Shown here piece by piece: positions 1 through 20,096 of a stretch of DNA of 64,000 nucleotides. The notes beneath the pieces were generated by a model, which was not told where the DNA came from, ran no database searches, and saw nothing but the letters and a program-made list of their open reading frames with translations. The stretch is from Bolinopsis microptera (lineage: Eukaryota > Ctenophora > Tentaculata > Lobata > Bolinopsidae). Location: positions 1,359,386-1,423,385 of the forward strand of contig NC_087081.1 in the NCBI RefSeq assembly GCF_026151205.1. Reading direction: 5' to 3'. Position numbers and translations under genes: made by a program. The number at the start of each line of letters is the position of its first letter. The first letter of the stretch is position 1.

Positions 1-340
1 GTATTATGAAAATCGAGCGCTTACACAAATACTGTCATATTTTCAAAAGAATACATAATAGTTTTTTGCGTTATTGTTGCATTTCGTAACCCCTTTGCAC
101 TCTGTTTGGTTACTTTTCTGACGTTTAATTTTATTACTTGTTGTTTTTATGTATTCTCATTGATGTGGAGTACCCATTCATACTTTTTCACATCGTTTTT
201 ATCATATACGTTTTCCTTTAAGGTCTGCTCCTTTTGTGACATTTTATTACAAATAGAGCCGACTTTATGTTATTGTTGCATTTCAAAACTCCTTTTCTCT
301 CTATTTGATTATCCTCTTGATAATCAAATAGAGAGAAAAA
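1..340. other. AT-rich intergenic stretch with no gene seen
   Basis: No open frame here looks like a protein. The only structure is a perfect hairpin at 293-339, listed separately, which abuts the first copy of a duplicated repeat. Confidence 0.5.
293..339. repeat. Perfect 21-bp-arm hairpin
   Basis: Arm 293-313 is the exact reverse complement of 319-339, around a 5-base loop. The arm core reads CTCTATTTGATTATC. It lies directly at the left edge of the duplicated repeat beginning near 340, so it may mark an insertion end. Confidence 0.8.
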
Positions 341-691
341 ACAAATATTCTCTGACCAAAATGACTACATTCAATGACTTATAGACATGTCCAATTGACA
401 CAATGGACATGTCCATCTCAGTGGACACAATGGGCACACTCACAAAACATCAAATTGTGGAATATGTTCATTGTTTTGGAATCGTCCATTGTGCACAATA
501 GAAACAATGGACACACTGGACACAATGGACGCCCAATTTAGGTGGCTAAAGTACAGGGACTAGCCAGCTAGATAACATATATAAGAGATCCGCATATTAT
601 TACAGAGGCGCGTATTACAGGGGCCTGACTGTATTCCCATTGTGACCAATGGATATCCAATGTCCATTGTGTACATCTAATGTCAATGATG
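340..691. repeat. Truncated copy of the TGTCCATTG-rich foldback repeat
   Basis: This stretch is nearly identical to 2251-2613. It starts at the shared words ACAAATATTCTCTGACC and stops at GATGTACATC, where the 2251 copy continues into its second arm. It is best read as a one-armed copy of that foldback element, sitting just upstream of the integrase-core gene. Confidence 0.75.
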
Positions 692-826
692 TACATCAAT
701 AGAGCCGAGTCAAACATCATCTGAGCACCGCTTTGTCAACTAGGTTGGGTATACTGCAATTGTCTAGCCAAAAGATATTAATCGTTTGTCATATTTTATT
801 GATATTTGCTTTAGATAGCTGTGTAG

Positions 827-9447
<8,621 letters not shown>

Positions 9448-9548
9448 TAGCACTTCGCAGACAGTGTTTTTAAAAAACATTTTGAGAAGCCAGTTTTGTA
9501 ATGATTTTTACTCAATTTTGACACCGAGCTACTCAAATGTAGCACCAC

Positions 9549-9554
9549 AATAAA
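9549..9554 (+). terminator. AATAAA polyadenylation signal for the integrase-core gene
   Basis: AATAAA lies 102 bp after the stop codon of the last exon (9445-9447), the expected distance for an animal 3' end. Confidence 0.55.
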
Positions 9555-9831
9555 GAGCAAGCGGCTGTGTAACTATTTAACTATTTTAATTATTCGTTTT
9601 AATTTAAGTCATTATGGTACTCTCCGTTCAAATCACCGATCAAAATTGTGGTTTGTTTATCTTGACCAAAACTCATTTAAATCTGCTATTAATTAATTTA
9701 AAATTGATACTCCTAAAAAATCAATCCACTGTTAATGCAAACTAAATTCCTTTGGCAGGGTTTGATTTTGAAATATATGTGTAATGTTTAATTGTTGTGC
9801 TTTTTGACAGATGGCATGGAGGGCCGAGATT

Positions 9832-10251
9832 CATAATTGGTACAATTTGGGAGCATCGCGGCTCTAGGCAGCTCTGTTGAAAGGATAAGTGAAACGATAC
9901 AAATTTGGATTAAAACTAGATCAAAACCGACATTTCGGCAGGTATTGGCCTTTAACAGAGATATAATGAGACCTGAAGTGAGGTCCCAGTGTCCCAGCCT
10001 CATGACCTGCTGCCAATCTGGCCCTGTCAAGCCTAACCGTTTAGCTCTGCACGTTTTAGCAGATATGTTTGTGTTGTATCTAATTACCCTATTTTATTTA
10101 ACACTGGGACCTCACTTCAGGTCTCATTATACCTCTGTTAAAGGCCAATGCCTGCCGAAACGTCGGTTTTGATCTAGTTTTAATCCAAATTTGTATCGTT
10201 TCACTTATCCTTTCAACAGAGTTGCCTAGAGCCGCGATTGTACCAATTATG
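9832..10251. repeat. Foldback element with ~150-160-bp inverted arms
   Basis: The left arm 9832-9994 and right arm about 10105-10251 are inverted copies. They share CGCGGCTCTAGGCA, GTTGAAAGGATAAGTGAAACG, GACATTTCGGCAGG and ACCTGAAGTGAGGTCCCAGTG. The left arm carries a 10-bp insertion (TTGGGAGCAT). CTTTTTGACA occurs directly repeated near both outer sides (about 9800 and 10253), a possible target duplication. The spacer has no recognised coding content, and the frames that cross it are products of the palindrome. Confidence 0.85.
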
Positions 10252-10259
10252 TACTTTTT

Positions 10260-11034
10260 GACAAAACCCTTGAAGATGGGTCATCATAGTCTGCAGCGCA
10301 CCCAAAATGCACGGAGAAGTGTGTATGTTTTGATATTATTTTAAATACTATTTATGATTTATTTTAACCTAATAATGAAGGTGTTGTTAATTTTAATCTA
10401 AGTTTAAAGGTGCTGCTATATTAATAAGTCAAATTGGTCAAATTAAATAAAATTTAGGCTCTAAAACAGTTACCAATTACAATCCGTATAAATAGCGTTG
10501 CGCCGATGTACTCGGGTAGTGAATGAACGATAACGCTCATGAAATCTACTGGGATCATACTATAGAGTATGGCTGGTGGTAACTAGTGTTATAGTTATCT
10601 CCCGATTTACCGTGCTTGTCGGGGAAAGGGAGATGCATGCATGGTCTAATGTGAGTTTTAAAGTGTATTTAACAAAAAAAGTAAAACGTGGCATGCGGTG
10701 AAAGAACACTGCGTATGATAAATCGGGAGGCACGGTAAATTAAGAGCGGAGATGACTCGTGACTGCAACATATAAGGAATTTGACATTTATAAATGTAAT
10801 TTGCACTATAGGTTGGACTGCACGGGACCCCTCAGTTTCAATTCCTTGTTTAACAGACCGTTCAGCAAGGACATTCACTGAGTTTATCGGGTTAATAAGC
10901 ACTTTCCAAAATCTATAGTGCAAAATCTATTTATAGCCATATTCCCTCGTGTTATTTGGCAATTTCTGATGCAGAATATGTAAAAGCGGTCAATATGGAA
11001 CGCGCATACGTTTTAAAATCAATAACGTGGCGCA
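10260..11034. other. No gene seen; short inverted repeats only
   Basis: AT-rich sequence. TTGCACTATAG (10800) recurs inverted as CTATAGTGCAAAATC (10914), and a CGATTTACCG-like word occurs near 10605 and inverted near 10725. None of the short frames resembles a known protein. Confidence 0.4.
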
Positions 11035-11160
11035 GCACGTACGTACATATAGGTGAGCCATCTCGGCCACGCGCAAAACAAAATCATTTTCATTTTCAAA
11101 TTTGAAAATGGTTTTTTTTTGCGCGTGGCCGAGATGGCTCACCTATATAAACGTACGTGC
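11035..11160. repeat. Near-perfect palindrome with AGGTGAGCCATCTCGGCC arms
   Basis: The sequence folds back on itself around 11098. Arms carry GCACGTACGT, then AGGTGAGCCATCTCGGCC and ACGCGCAAAA. A third copy of the 18-bp core lies at 11560-11577 in direct orientation to the left arm, so the right arm and that copy form a second, wider inverted pair. Confidence 0.88.
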
Positions 11161-11577
11161 AAATCGTTTTCAAAATCAAAACCGTTTTCAAAATCAAAAA
11201 CGTTTTCAAAATCAAAATAGATACCGTTTTCAAAATCAAAATCAATATCGTTTTCAAAATCAAAATCAATATTGTTTTTAAAATCAAAACCAATATCGTT
11301 TTTAAAATCAAAATCGATATCGTTTTCAAAGTCAAAATCAATATCGTTTTCAAAATGAAAATCAAAATTGAAATCAAAATCAAAATCAAAATCGAAATCA
11401 AAACCGTTTTCAAAATGAGAATTGTTTTTAATTTCAATATGAAAATCGTTTTTTATTTAAATTTTAAAATAATTTTAGAAATCAAATTCAAAATCGTTTT
11501 TATTTTGTGATTAATTGTATAATTAATTTTTAAATTAAAAATTTTCAGTGAAAATTTAGGTGAGCCATCTCGGCCGC
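11118..11577. mobile_element. Candidate MITE with GGCCGAGATGGCTCACCT ends and a CAAAATCAAAA-rich core
   Basis: GGCCGAGATGGCTCACCT at about 11124-11141 is the inverse of AGGTGAGCCATCTCGGCC at 11560-11577. Between them are about 20 imperfect repeats of CGTTTTCAAAATCAAAA. No target duplication is evident. The KIKTVFKIK frame on plus and the ILILK frame on minus are products of this simple repeat. Confidence 0.5.
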
Positions 11578-11579
11578 CA

Positions 11580-13850
11580 TAGATTTCGTAATCTCTTGAA
11601 GAGGATCAGCAAGCTTTGGAATGTTACACTGCTGGAGTTATGAGCTGATTTAATTAAACTACTAAACATATTCCGGTATATTTTTTAATACTTTCAACAC
11701 AACTATATAACAAATGATTTGAAAGTTTATTGATAGAAAGTATTGTGAGCAAATACAAAATACGAAGACTGGGACGCCGAGAAATTTTGACATATTTTCC
11801 AAAAAAGAAAGTGCTTGGAAGTAAAGATTTAATTTTGTATCCATGAACTTTTGAAACTGAGAAATTTCAAAATTTCTCCTTGACCCCTTCAGTGCAGTTG
11901 TCAGTTGTGGAATTAAGTAGAAGCTGCTCAACGTGTAGGTACATGAGTCCCATTCAGTTGAAGCAGCTCAACGTGTAGGTACAGTCCCATTCAGTTGTTT
12001 ATGCTGAAGCGAACTTAGGAAGAACTAAAATATCGTAGCGTAGATCGTAGGAACCAAGCTCAATGGAATATTGTTTAAATTTGTTTGAAAATTATGAAAT
12101 ACAGGGTGCCCTCGCGTATCTGACAGTACCAGACAATACTAAGCGTGGAGAGATTTACTTTAGACATCTGCAGGGAAGTTAATCTACTCGGTGAAATTTT
12201 CCAAGGAAGTGGATCAGCTAAAAAAGTTGGTAGGCTCTAAAGGATGACATTGCACAACTTTGTGGTGATACCAGAGTCACCTTCGCCTTGAGGAAGCATC
12301 CAGCAACACTGTCATCAGGAACCGTGACCTTAGTGAAAGCTCTTCAATTCATCAAGAGAGGACTCGTTAGGACCAAAAACGCATAGATGTGAGGCCAAAG
12401 GGTGTTTGACATGTCCTTTGTTATTTGATCCTACAGATGTTATCATTGTTAATGGGCAGATAGTTAATTTTGATTTTTGGCTTAATTGTAATTAATATAG
12501 GGGTATTTTTATTTAGCTCAATGTCAGGTTTGTGTAGCGGGGAACAGTATTCTGAAAGAGGACTCATACTTTGGCCAGACAATAATTACACCCATGCACA
12601 TACGGATGAATGGCCATAGGGATAAATTGATTATTGATGAGAGGCTTAAAATTGAGCAGTCGGCTCTTTCTATGCGCTGTTTATAAAAAAATAAGAATGA
12701 CTTTAACATAAGGATTTTTAAATTAGAGATTGTGAGGAAAGTGGCCCCCTAAGATTTAAATAGAGAGGAGGAAAATTGAGTTTTTAATTTTTAACCAAAG
12801 TTTTAGGGTTAAATAGAATTGTTGTAACTAGATAATTATTTGTTCCTAGACCCGGGTAGTTCTAGAAACTGCGTCCAGCTCTTTCATTGCCCCTTTTTAA
12901 TGACATCCACCTTTGATTTTATTTCGGTGGTATTTCGGTAAGTTACCACAAGTAGTGTCCACATTTCTATACCAACCTTCGGCCGGTTTGGATGGGTGCC
13001 AGCAATTGGGACCCGCTGCTTTAGCTTATAGCTTTATAAGTCATCATATCAAAGTCATTATTGTAACGTTATATTAGAACCAGACAGAAACAAAGTGTGA
13101 AGAGCCTGATGAACGGAACCCTTATAATATAACGTTCATAAACCATTTAGCAATACAATTACACAGCTCAAGCTCACGTATTGCTGCCTTTATATTTGTT
13201 ACGTCTTATCGCTGCCTTCTTTGTCCGCAATATTTTCGTGAGCTCAAGAGCAGTGCATTGCAAAACCAAATAAATAAGTCCGGAAAAGCGCTGATAATTG
13301 CTTATTTTTTATATCAAACTCCCCAGTCCCTGGTAACAAAAAAGGCAACAAAACATAATCTTGAGCAATGTATTGCGAAATGATTATGAAATTTAGAAAA
13401 GCACGTATAATGGCGTCCCAAATCCTGGTACTGGATAGTGCCAGGATCCAATCGTTACCAGACTATACTTTTAATCGATTCTACAGTCAAAAATATGCTA
13501 AGAGAAGTATATTTAAAGTATCTAGCGTAATTTAACAGCCCTCTATTATCATTATCAGAGATCTCAATTCCACTCATTTTAAAGTTCAAATGTATTTTAA
13601 GCAGTCTAATATTACGTATCTTACACAGTGTGTGGCACACACAGTGAAGGAGTGAAGGTCTGGCCGAATGCGAACTTTAAAGAAAAGTAAGTTATCAAAT
13701 TATAATTAACAATAATTTAATAATTAAGACATTCACTATAAACATAATATATGTCAGAACACAAATAATATTAATAAGCAAGGTATAATATACCGTATAT
13801 TGTAGTCCTAGTTTCATCTAGGAGTGTTCATACCGACGCGATAAGTTGTT
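11580..13850. other. Mostly featureless AT-rich stretch
   Basis: Apart from the coding-like remnant at 12112-12390 I see no gene, RNA or repeat array. A short direct duplication (AGCTCAACGTGTAGGTACA) lies at about 11925 and 11966. Confidence 0.4.
12112..12390 (+). pseudogene. Coding-like remnant, unidentified, frameshifted
   Basis: After a possible splice acceptor (AAATACAG), three consecutive frames read like one protein broken by two frameshifts. The first contains LTVPDNTKRGEIYFRHLQG, the second VKFSKEVDQLKKLVGSK, and the third (DDIAQL to LVRTKNA, stop near 12388) contains RVTFALRKHPATLSSGTV. I do not recognise the family. The amino-acid mix looks protein-like and unlike the surrounding AT-rich sequence. 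It could be a processed pseudogene or a transposon scrap, and chance is not excluded. Confidence 0.3.
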
Positions 13851-13852
13851 GC

Positions 13853-13910
13853 ACATTAGCACGTGCACATTAGCACGTGCACATTAGCACGTGCACATAA
13901 GCACGTGTCC
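13853..13910. repeat. Four copies of a 14-bp unit, each with an E-box
   Basis: The unit is GTGCACATTAGCAC in tandem. CACGTG falls at 13860, 13874, 13888 and 13902, exactly 14 bp apart. The function is unknown; it may bind bHLH factors if it is regulatory. Confidence 0.85.
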
Positions 13911-14422
13911 TAGTAAGTGAATTATCATCTTGCACGTCAGTTGTTGTAATGTTGTACGTGCCATAGTATTATCAACTTGCACGTCAATGTGAACCAATGG
14001 TTGAGTGAGAGTCTGCTTACATGTTGTTGGGTACAAAAGAATTGTGCATTATTCCAGACTGAATCTAATGCGCGAGATTTCTTGGGATATTGGATCACTG
14101 ATCGGCGATCTGTCAACTTTTTCCTTCTGGCATTGAAAATACCGGGCACCGAATCTTCGACTAAAAAAATATACCTGATTTTTTGGCTCTCTCTTTCGAT
14201 TCACTGAATTAATACAGCTTTAAAAAATCGTGAACATGTTTACGATTAAATTTTTCTCACTGTATCAATAATACTAATCGATATTATAATTGCATTTTGT
14301 TGTCCCGCAAGTTTCTGGGATCAACTATATATTCCGTTGTTGAATGCATTTACTCATAACATTAACATAATTACACTGATAATTACAATAACATAAACCC
14401 GCCACGCAAAGGGTTTATATAA

Positions 14423-14452
14423 CAGATCATCCCGCGCTAGCGGGATGATCTG
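14423..14452. repeat. Perfect GC-rich hairpin
   Basis: CAGATCATCCCGC is followed by a GCTA loop and the exact reverse complement GCGGGATGATCTG. It sits in an otherwise AT-rich region next to a second GC-rich inverted word near 14464, probably within a small mobile element whose ends I could not fix. Confidence 0.8.
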
Positions 14453-14865
14453 ATAAACACATACGAGTGCGCGCAGCGCACGAGTTTCGTGTTAATATGT
14501 AATCCCGAAGCGCCAGCTGAGGGATTACATTTATTTAGCCCTGAGCGTGAAGTGTTTATGGATTATAATTATCTCCGGCGATTTCGACAAGGGATTTATA
14601 CTTTAGAAGAGAGATTGGAAAGCAGTTCATCAATCTGAATGTCAAACCGATCTGTCATAGTGGAGCAATAGCTTGAACGTTAGCAGGAACAAGAGCTGGA
14701 AGGAGAGCAAGCAAAACAATACTATTTTTAGGGCACGGACAAGGGTAGCTGGCTAGTCGCCAACTTCTTACGCCACGCGTTGGAGAAATTCTAAGAATTA
14801 GCTGCTTTGGCAACGTTCCCAGGAATTTGCGTGTAAAAGAAGTGGACGGTTACGATGTTTCATAT

Positions 14866-14949
14866 CACGTGGTGCGCTTTCGTGTCACGTGGTATAGACT
14901 CGGCGTATGCTATTGGTGGCACGTGGTACGCACGTGACGCGCCCACGTG
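14866..14949. promoter_or_regulatory. Cluster of five CACGTG E-boxes in 84 bp
   Basis: CACGTG occurs at 14866, 14886, 14920, 14931 and 14944. The segment is locally GC-rich and includes CpGs. CACGTG is the canonical site of bHLH-zipper factors such as USF and Myc/Max. No gene was found within several kilobases, so a regulatory role is only inference. Confidence 0.35.
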
Positions 14950-17900
14950 ATCGCGCGTCTAACTGTTCTACTATTATCGAGTTCTAATCAGCAGTATCAT
15001 CGATTATTGTAAGTCTGAGAATTGAATGATAAACATCAGTTACGACTAAAAAGCGGGCCGGGTTTATACAAATTTCCAGGGCGGGATGATATCACCTTGA
15101 GATGTTTATCTAACAGCGGGCCGGGCTGAGTGATAATATGATCCCGCGTCGAAATCCCGGAGATATTTATAACATGATTACGCTGCACAATTATTAACAA
15201 TTTTTTTGAGGAGCTGCAGTTGAGTCATGTTCGGGTTCCGATTTTAAGAACTATTCTTTATCAGATATTTATTTCACTGCCTTGGTTTTTGACGGCTTTA
15301 AATATTTAGGCTTAATATTTTGCCATGTGGAGGCAGCATGGAGATTCAGAGAAGCTGCAACATTGCGCACTCAAAAGTTGGATGCCGACCGGAGGTCGGG
15401 AAAAAAAGTCCGGGTCTTAATCCCGGTCCCGGCTTAACCCTGGTTCCGGCACTTTTCTCCAGTCCAACAAGTGAAACAAACAAAAGTTTATGATTAAAAT
15501 AGATAAATAGAAATGATAAAATAAGTTAATTTACATAATAAGTTAGTAGCTACATGCTATGATAGCTGCTGGTGGCCCTAGGGGCAAATACGATGGCCGA
15601 AATTTGCACCATTGCACCAAGAGCGTTGTCTTCCTTCATTGCTATCAAGTCTCAACCTCTGCACTATTATTTCCCCCAATGCAGAGAACTGATCACTCCG
15701 ACCAGGGGCAGGGGCTGGGAGGGGAGCCATGATGGAGCTGCCAAGGACGCAACTAGTGCAGAGCTGAGAGCTCAACTAGAAAATATAATTGCAGGACATT
15801 GGTTGTTACACTAAGTTTGTGTATCCTTTTAAAACTCGTGTGGCCGCAGTCCTGATCTTGCCCGACACCACCAATAGTAATACGCGTATCGATTACTGCG
15901 TGCAAATAAATACGGTCATGGAACAGGTCACCCGTATTAATTTTATTTCACAAATAAAATTTCATATTTTTTTCGCTGTATTAATAAGCCATGGAACTAG
16001 AGGGTTAGCATGCAGAATCATTATAAAGTTATAATACATTTCCTTTATATCAAGATATCATTGATATGAAATATTTTGTAGTTTTTGTCATAGAAGTAGT
16101 AGTAATAGTATTAGTATATAAAATATATTGTTAAGATATCTTGTTAAATATATTTATTTCGTTATGTAATATGTTACTATAATACATAGTTTAACATTAT
16201 TGGTTAAATATTGATAAACTATTGGTTAATTTGTTGGGGCGAGAGCTGTGCACTATACCGCCTTTTTATTATCTGATCATTCGACCAATGAAAGGGTTTA
16301 TAGCCGAGAGCTGAGGTCATATAAATGATCAGAGCTGCTCTACACTTTTAATGACGAGAATTGTCAACATATTGGGCGGGGTAGTGATATACTGTTTGTA
16401 TTTCATTTAATCTTATTTCATCATCGTAGCGTAAGCGAGATATAGTATACTTGACTATTCCAGTAAATATGAGTAACACTTGAAATAGTTAGATTTCTAT
16501 TCTTTTAATTAATCTGGGATGTCGGTGGTCATGCTGCTATATTATTTGGGGGTCGTCATTTTGTTGGGTGTGTCTTCCATCTTTTTTTAAATGTTACTAT
16601 ATATAAAGCGAGACGACATATATAATATATTATATATATATTTATTTAACAACAACTGTGTTTTTTCTCTTTTAGCAAAAGGCTCTACTATAAGCTGTTG
16701 CTAGGAGCATTAAATAACAGGTCTGAAGATTGCTGTTCACACATCCATGAAACTTTTAGTTTGACGATAACATCGTTTATTTTGTACCGTTATATATTTA
16801 TTTATATATCCGTACCATTTTATTGACACCACGGCATTAACTTAAACACGACTTTCCGAACAAACCGGAACTTTTTTTGACTGTTTCAAATGCTTTAATG
16901 GCCTTCAAATCAGCATGAAAAAATAAAAATTTGGCCAAGGAATAAAAATTTTGGTGCCCAAAATTTGAACCCCCAAGTGCAGTGTCAAAAACGCGAATTA
17001 AATAGTTAAAATTTATTTTAGTCTCTTGAGTCTTGACACCACTTTAGGGTTAGACGGGTTCCTGACGGGTTCCTGCTAGTAAATATAATCTAGATAGTAC
17101 TCTTTTGGTTCTATTCCTCCTTTTAGTTTGACGAAAGAAATCATATAAATGTTCCTGAGAGTGTTTTCTTGAGTGTTCCCAAAGGGATCCATCGGGGTGT
17201 TTGCTTCCAAGTTCATATTTTACTGAGAATCATTGTAGTGTAAAATAGGGTCGGCCAACCAGACTATCGTACCAGCTTACCACACTAAGAGGAATCCATG
17301 TCGCATAATTGGACATTATACTATTATAGAAGCAAAATTACACTTTATTGTTGGAAGATCTGAGCAACTTAAACAATGAAAATTAAAGTAAGTGTAAAGT
17401 TATCAAGATCTAACCTAAGTTTATATAAGATTACCATCGACAATCGAGCAGCTAGACAATAAAGGAGTTGTGAAAAATATGCTGCATTATAGAGTATGAC
17501 TGGTCCCAATGTTTCGAGTATGGAACTTGGACTTGGAGTGGAACCCTCAATCTTCTTCTTGAAACTCGGTATAATATATTTTATGATATTACAGTCTTTG
17601 ATGTGAAGTTGTTGCAATCTAGAAATTACTTTTAATCATGTTAAGCCCGTCAAACGTATAAATTTGTGTCTAGTTCTTCAGTTTTTTTGCTATCGCATTT
17701 TAAACACAAGGATATATCGTGAAGCATTTGAATAACATTTTGGCGCAAAAAAGTTTAAATATTTGTCCGGTATTTATTTCCACTATCCCAAACGCTATAG
17801 TCACGACCTTATAGTTAGCGCCACTGCTAATATGGCTATTTCTAAAAGGCGATAATTTCACTACGGGACTTGTGGTCGTATAACTAAATATAATTCACAA

Positions 17901-18425
17901 TTTGCACCGGCATTCTGTACTGCATTGTGAGGTGGCCAAGTGGCAAGTATGTGATATTTGAGCACCGTGGCCGAGTTAAGGTTCAGGATAATGAGCGGAC
18001 ACCTGAACAGCTGTGGAAGTTACAAGGATTTATAATCTGATGGAACTTGGCTTAACTAGCACTGTAGTAACAGCTGTTGAGGATGGCGGTGGTAATCAAT
18101 ATAACATTAGTTAGTGGCCCGCTCGGCGGTACTGCCACTGGTGGTAATTCCTTCGAATGTCTCCGATCTGAAATAATCTCTGATTTACAGCTTTAATATA
18201 CATGACCACTTGCTGTTTCGTTTCTGCTCCAACTGAAATATATTATATAAATGACTTTTTTAATTCGACCACCGGCTGACGACCTCGTACCTCAGTTTTG
18301 CAACAATTTTGGGATTTCGTTACGGTGATTTAGATTTTGGACGAAGCCCAGATTTACCGGGGTTGTCGGGGGAACAAAATTACGGTAAAATTAGGGTAGC
18401 CTGATAAATGGGCGCTTTGTTTTCC
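14950..18425. other. Long stretch without a supported gene
   Basis: Short frames at 15572-15814 (+) and 15578-15775 (-) are not recognisable. AT-rich tracts lie at about 16040-16220 and 16600-16660. A pyrimidine-rich splice-acceptor-like site (TTTTTTCTCTTTTAG) ends at about 16675, but no supporting exon chain was found. One coding-like scrap is listed at 17905-18040. Confidence 0.4.
17905..18040 (+). pseudogene. Coding-like scrap, unidentified
   Basis: One frame reads TGILYCIVRWPSGKYVIFEH then GRVKVQDNERTPEQLWKLQG and reaches a stop at about 18040. The composition is protein-like, but there is no start, no clear splice site and no family I recognise. It could be the terminal exon of an unseen gene or a transposon relic. 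Confidence 0.22.
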
Positions 18426-18503
18426 ACTAGATATACACTCGATATACACTAGATATACACTAGATATACACTAGATATACACTAGATATAAACACTAGAT
18501 TTA
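18426..18503. repeat. Tandem 11-bp TAGATATACAC array, about six copies
   Basis: Consecutive TAGATATACAC units with small variants (CGATATACAC, TAGATATAAACAC). Confidence 0.9.
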
Positions 18504-18609
18504 TGCAAATAATCACACCCGGTATACCGAGTATATTGGAGTTTTGCTTAAAAATCCTTCGTCCTAAACCAAACAATCAACATAACTTTTACCTAAGCTG
18601 TTCCAGTAC

Positions 18610-18780
18610 TCATGGCATTCATAAAGTCATGAGATTATGGTACAAGTCTTTCTTAGAGACTTCCCCTTTGTCATGAGATTATGGTACAAGTCTTTCTTAG
18701 AGACTTCCCCTTTGTCATGAGATTATGGTACAAGTCAGCCAACTTTCTTATAGACTTCCCCTTTGTCATGAGATTATGGT
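18610..18780. repeat. Left fragment of the 51-bp satellite
   Basis: Three variant units match the main array from 20.17 kb. Two lack the AACCAAC part. The first is preceded by CATTCATAAAGTC, the same word that joins the long units at the far right end (25.92-26.25 kb). The array breaks off after ATTATGGT at 18780 and resumes with TGGTACAAG at 20166, so the 1.4 kb between is an insertion or rearrangement. Confidence 0.85.
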
Positions 18781-19203
18781 TTGTTTGGGCCCGGACGGTG
18801 CCGGTGGTTCTAATGACCATTTACTAAAATACATAGATACAAAATACTATATAGTATAAATATTATAATCAGAAGTTTTATAAATCCTATCCGTCCAAGT
18901 TAAACTTGAAGGGCGCTACACGCACGACGAAAACTCCCTTTAATGTGAGCTGAAGTAGACTACTAGTAGTAGAGCTAGTAGCGCTTGAAATTGACAGAAC
19001 TGAAAACGAAATCTGACAATTGTCGCGAAAACTGACAGTTTTGTGTGCTCAAAGTGTCGAGAAATACTGACAGTGCAAGACTGGGCACACAAGAGTGAGT
19101 TAAAACATCCTCCACACAACAAAAACTTGAATACACTAATAATAATCAATTATTAAAAACACACAAGCTCATTCTGCAGTCTTATTAGTCTTATCAGTAC
19201 TCT

Positions 19204-20022
19204 TTATAGCACCGTTTCTGATAAAGTGTAGCTTATAATAATAATAATAATAATAATAATGATAAAAACAGTTTTAAACTTTTCCGTTGCTCGCAGGTTT
19301 CTCGATTTAGCGAGAATCTGATTAACAATTGTTGCACTTGCCGCAGTCACTTTAACTGGTCTCACAGCCTTGCCAGGTTTGAGCTTTCCGACTCTACTAG
19401 CTTCGATTCTGGGTTTCTCTCCGATTGCTGAGAACACTTCACTGACCACGGTGCTGAGCTCCTCATTGTCCTGCTCCGATAAACCAAAAATCATCAGATT
19501 TTTGTTTCGGTCTTCCTCCTGTACCACAGTTTTCACAGCTTTCTTGATCATTTCAGAACTGACAGGCTTCTGAGATTCTGGACAATTCGCCTGTAATACC
19601 GAGCTGAAGGATTTGAATTCAGCCTTGACAGACTCTCCGACTGACGATTTAACTGACGTCTGCAACGATTCCAACTGTTCATTTTTGCAGGCTAGTAGTT
19701 CTGACTGCAGCTTAATGATGGTCTCCTGTGTCTCGAACATAAGATGTTTAACTGAGTTTGAGGCCATCTTGTAGTCCGTGGATACGACACCAGTGAACTC
19801 CTCTAAATATCTTAATGCATCGTGCAACAAGTCACACGCAGTGTTCTTGGTCATCTTCTTCACGCACGAAGGGGATAGTTGCTTCATTGCTGTGATCTCC
19901 ATCTCGTACATAGCCTTGCTGAGAAGTTCAACTGAGTCACCCCTTAACATGTTGATCTCCTTTTCACCATAATCGCTGGGCGGGATGGTCATGGTCGTGT
20001 AACACGGTGATACACAAACCAC
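19204..20022 (-). CDS. LINE ORF1-like nucleic-acid-binding protein, C-terminally truncated
   Basis: 272 codons. The middle (about residues 90-170) is a helical, probably coiled-coil stretch (MFETQETIIKLQSELLACKN). It is followed by VQEEDRNKNLMIFGLSEQDN, GEKPRIEASRVGK and VRPVKVTAASATIVNQILAK. This is the RRM-like region seen in ORF1 proteins of invertebrate non-LTR retrotransposons. After KFKTVFI the frame runs into isoleucines encoded by the (ATT)n tract, so the natural C-terminus and all of ORF2 are missing. ATG codons lie at the start and near residues 11 and 25; which is used is unclear. It is most likely a remnant, though the remaining frame is uninterrupted. Confidence 0.7.
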   Translation of the reverse strand: MVCVSPCYTTMTIPPSDYGEKEINMLRGDSVELLSKAMYEMEITAMKQLSPSCVKKMTKNTACDLLHDALRYLEEFTGVVSTDYKMASNSVKHLMFETQETIIKLQSELLACKNEQLESLQTSVKSSVGESVKAEFKSFSSVLQANCPESQKPVSSEMIKKAVKTVVQEEDRNKNLMIFGLSEQDNEELSTVVSEVFSAIGEKPRIEASRVGKLKPGKAVRPVKVTAASATIVNQILAKSRNLRATEKFKTVFIIIIIIIIIISYTLSETVL

Positions 20023-20096
20023 TGTAGCTGCACGTTACAATCAACAGAGATAAGCACTAAGATAAGAGAGTAAGAAAAGAGCAACGTATGCAATTA

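Noticed and set aside
9837-10172. 111-residue frame in the 9.8-10.25-kb foldback
   Set aside because: It runs through an inverted repeat and spacer. The matching minus-strand frame shows that the palindrome, not coding, creates it.
11096-11510. KIKTVFKIK and ILILKTILI frames
   Set aside because: Products of the TCAAAATCAAAA simple repeat.
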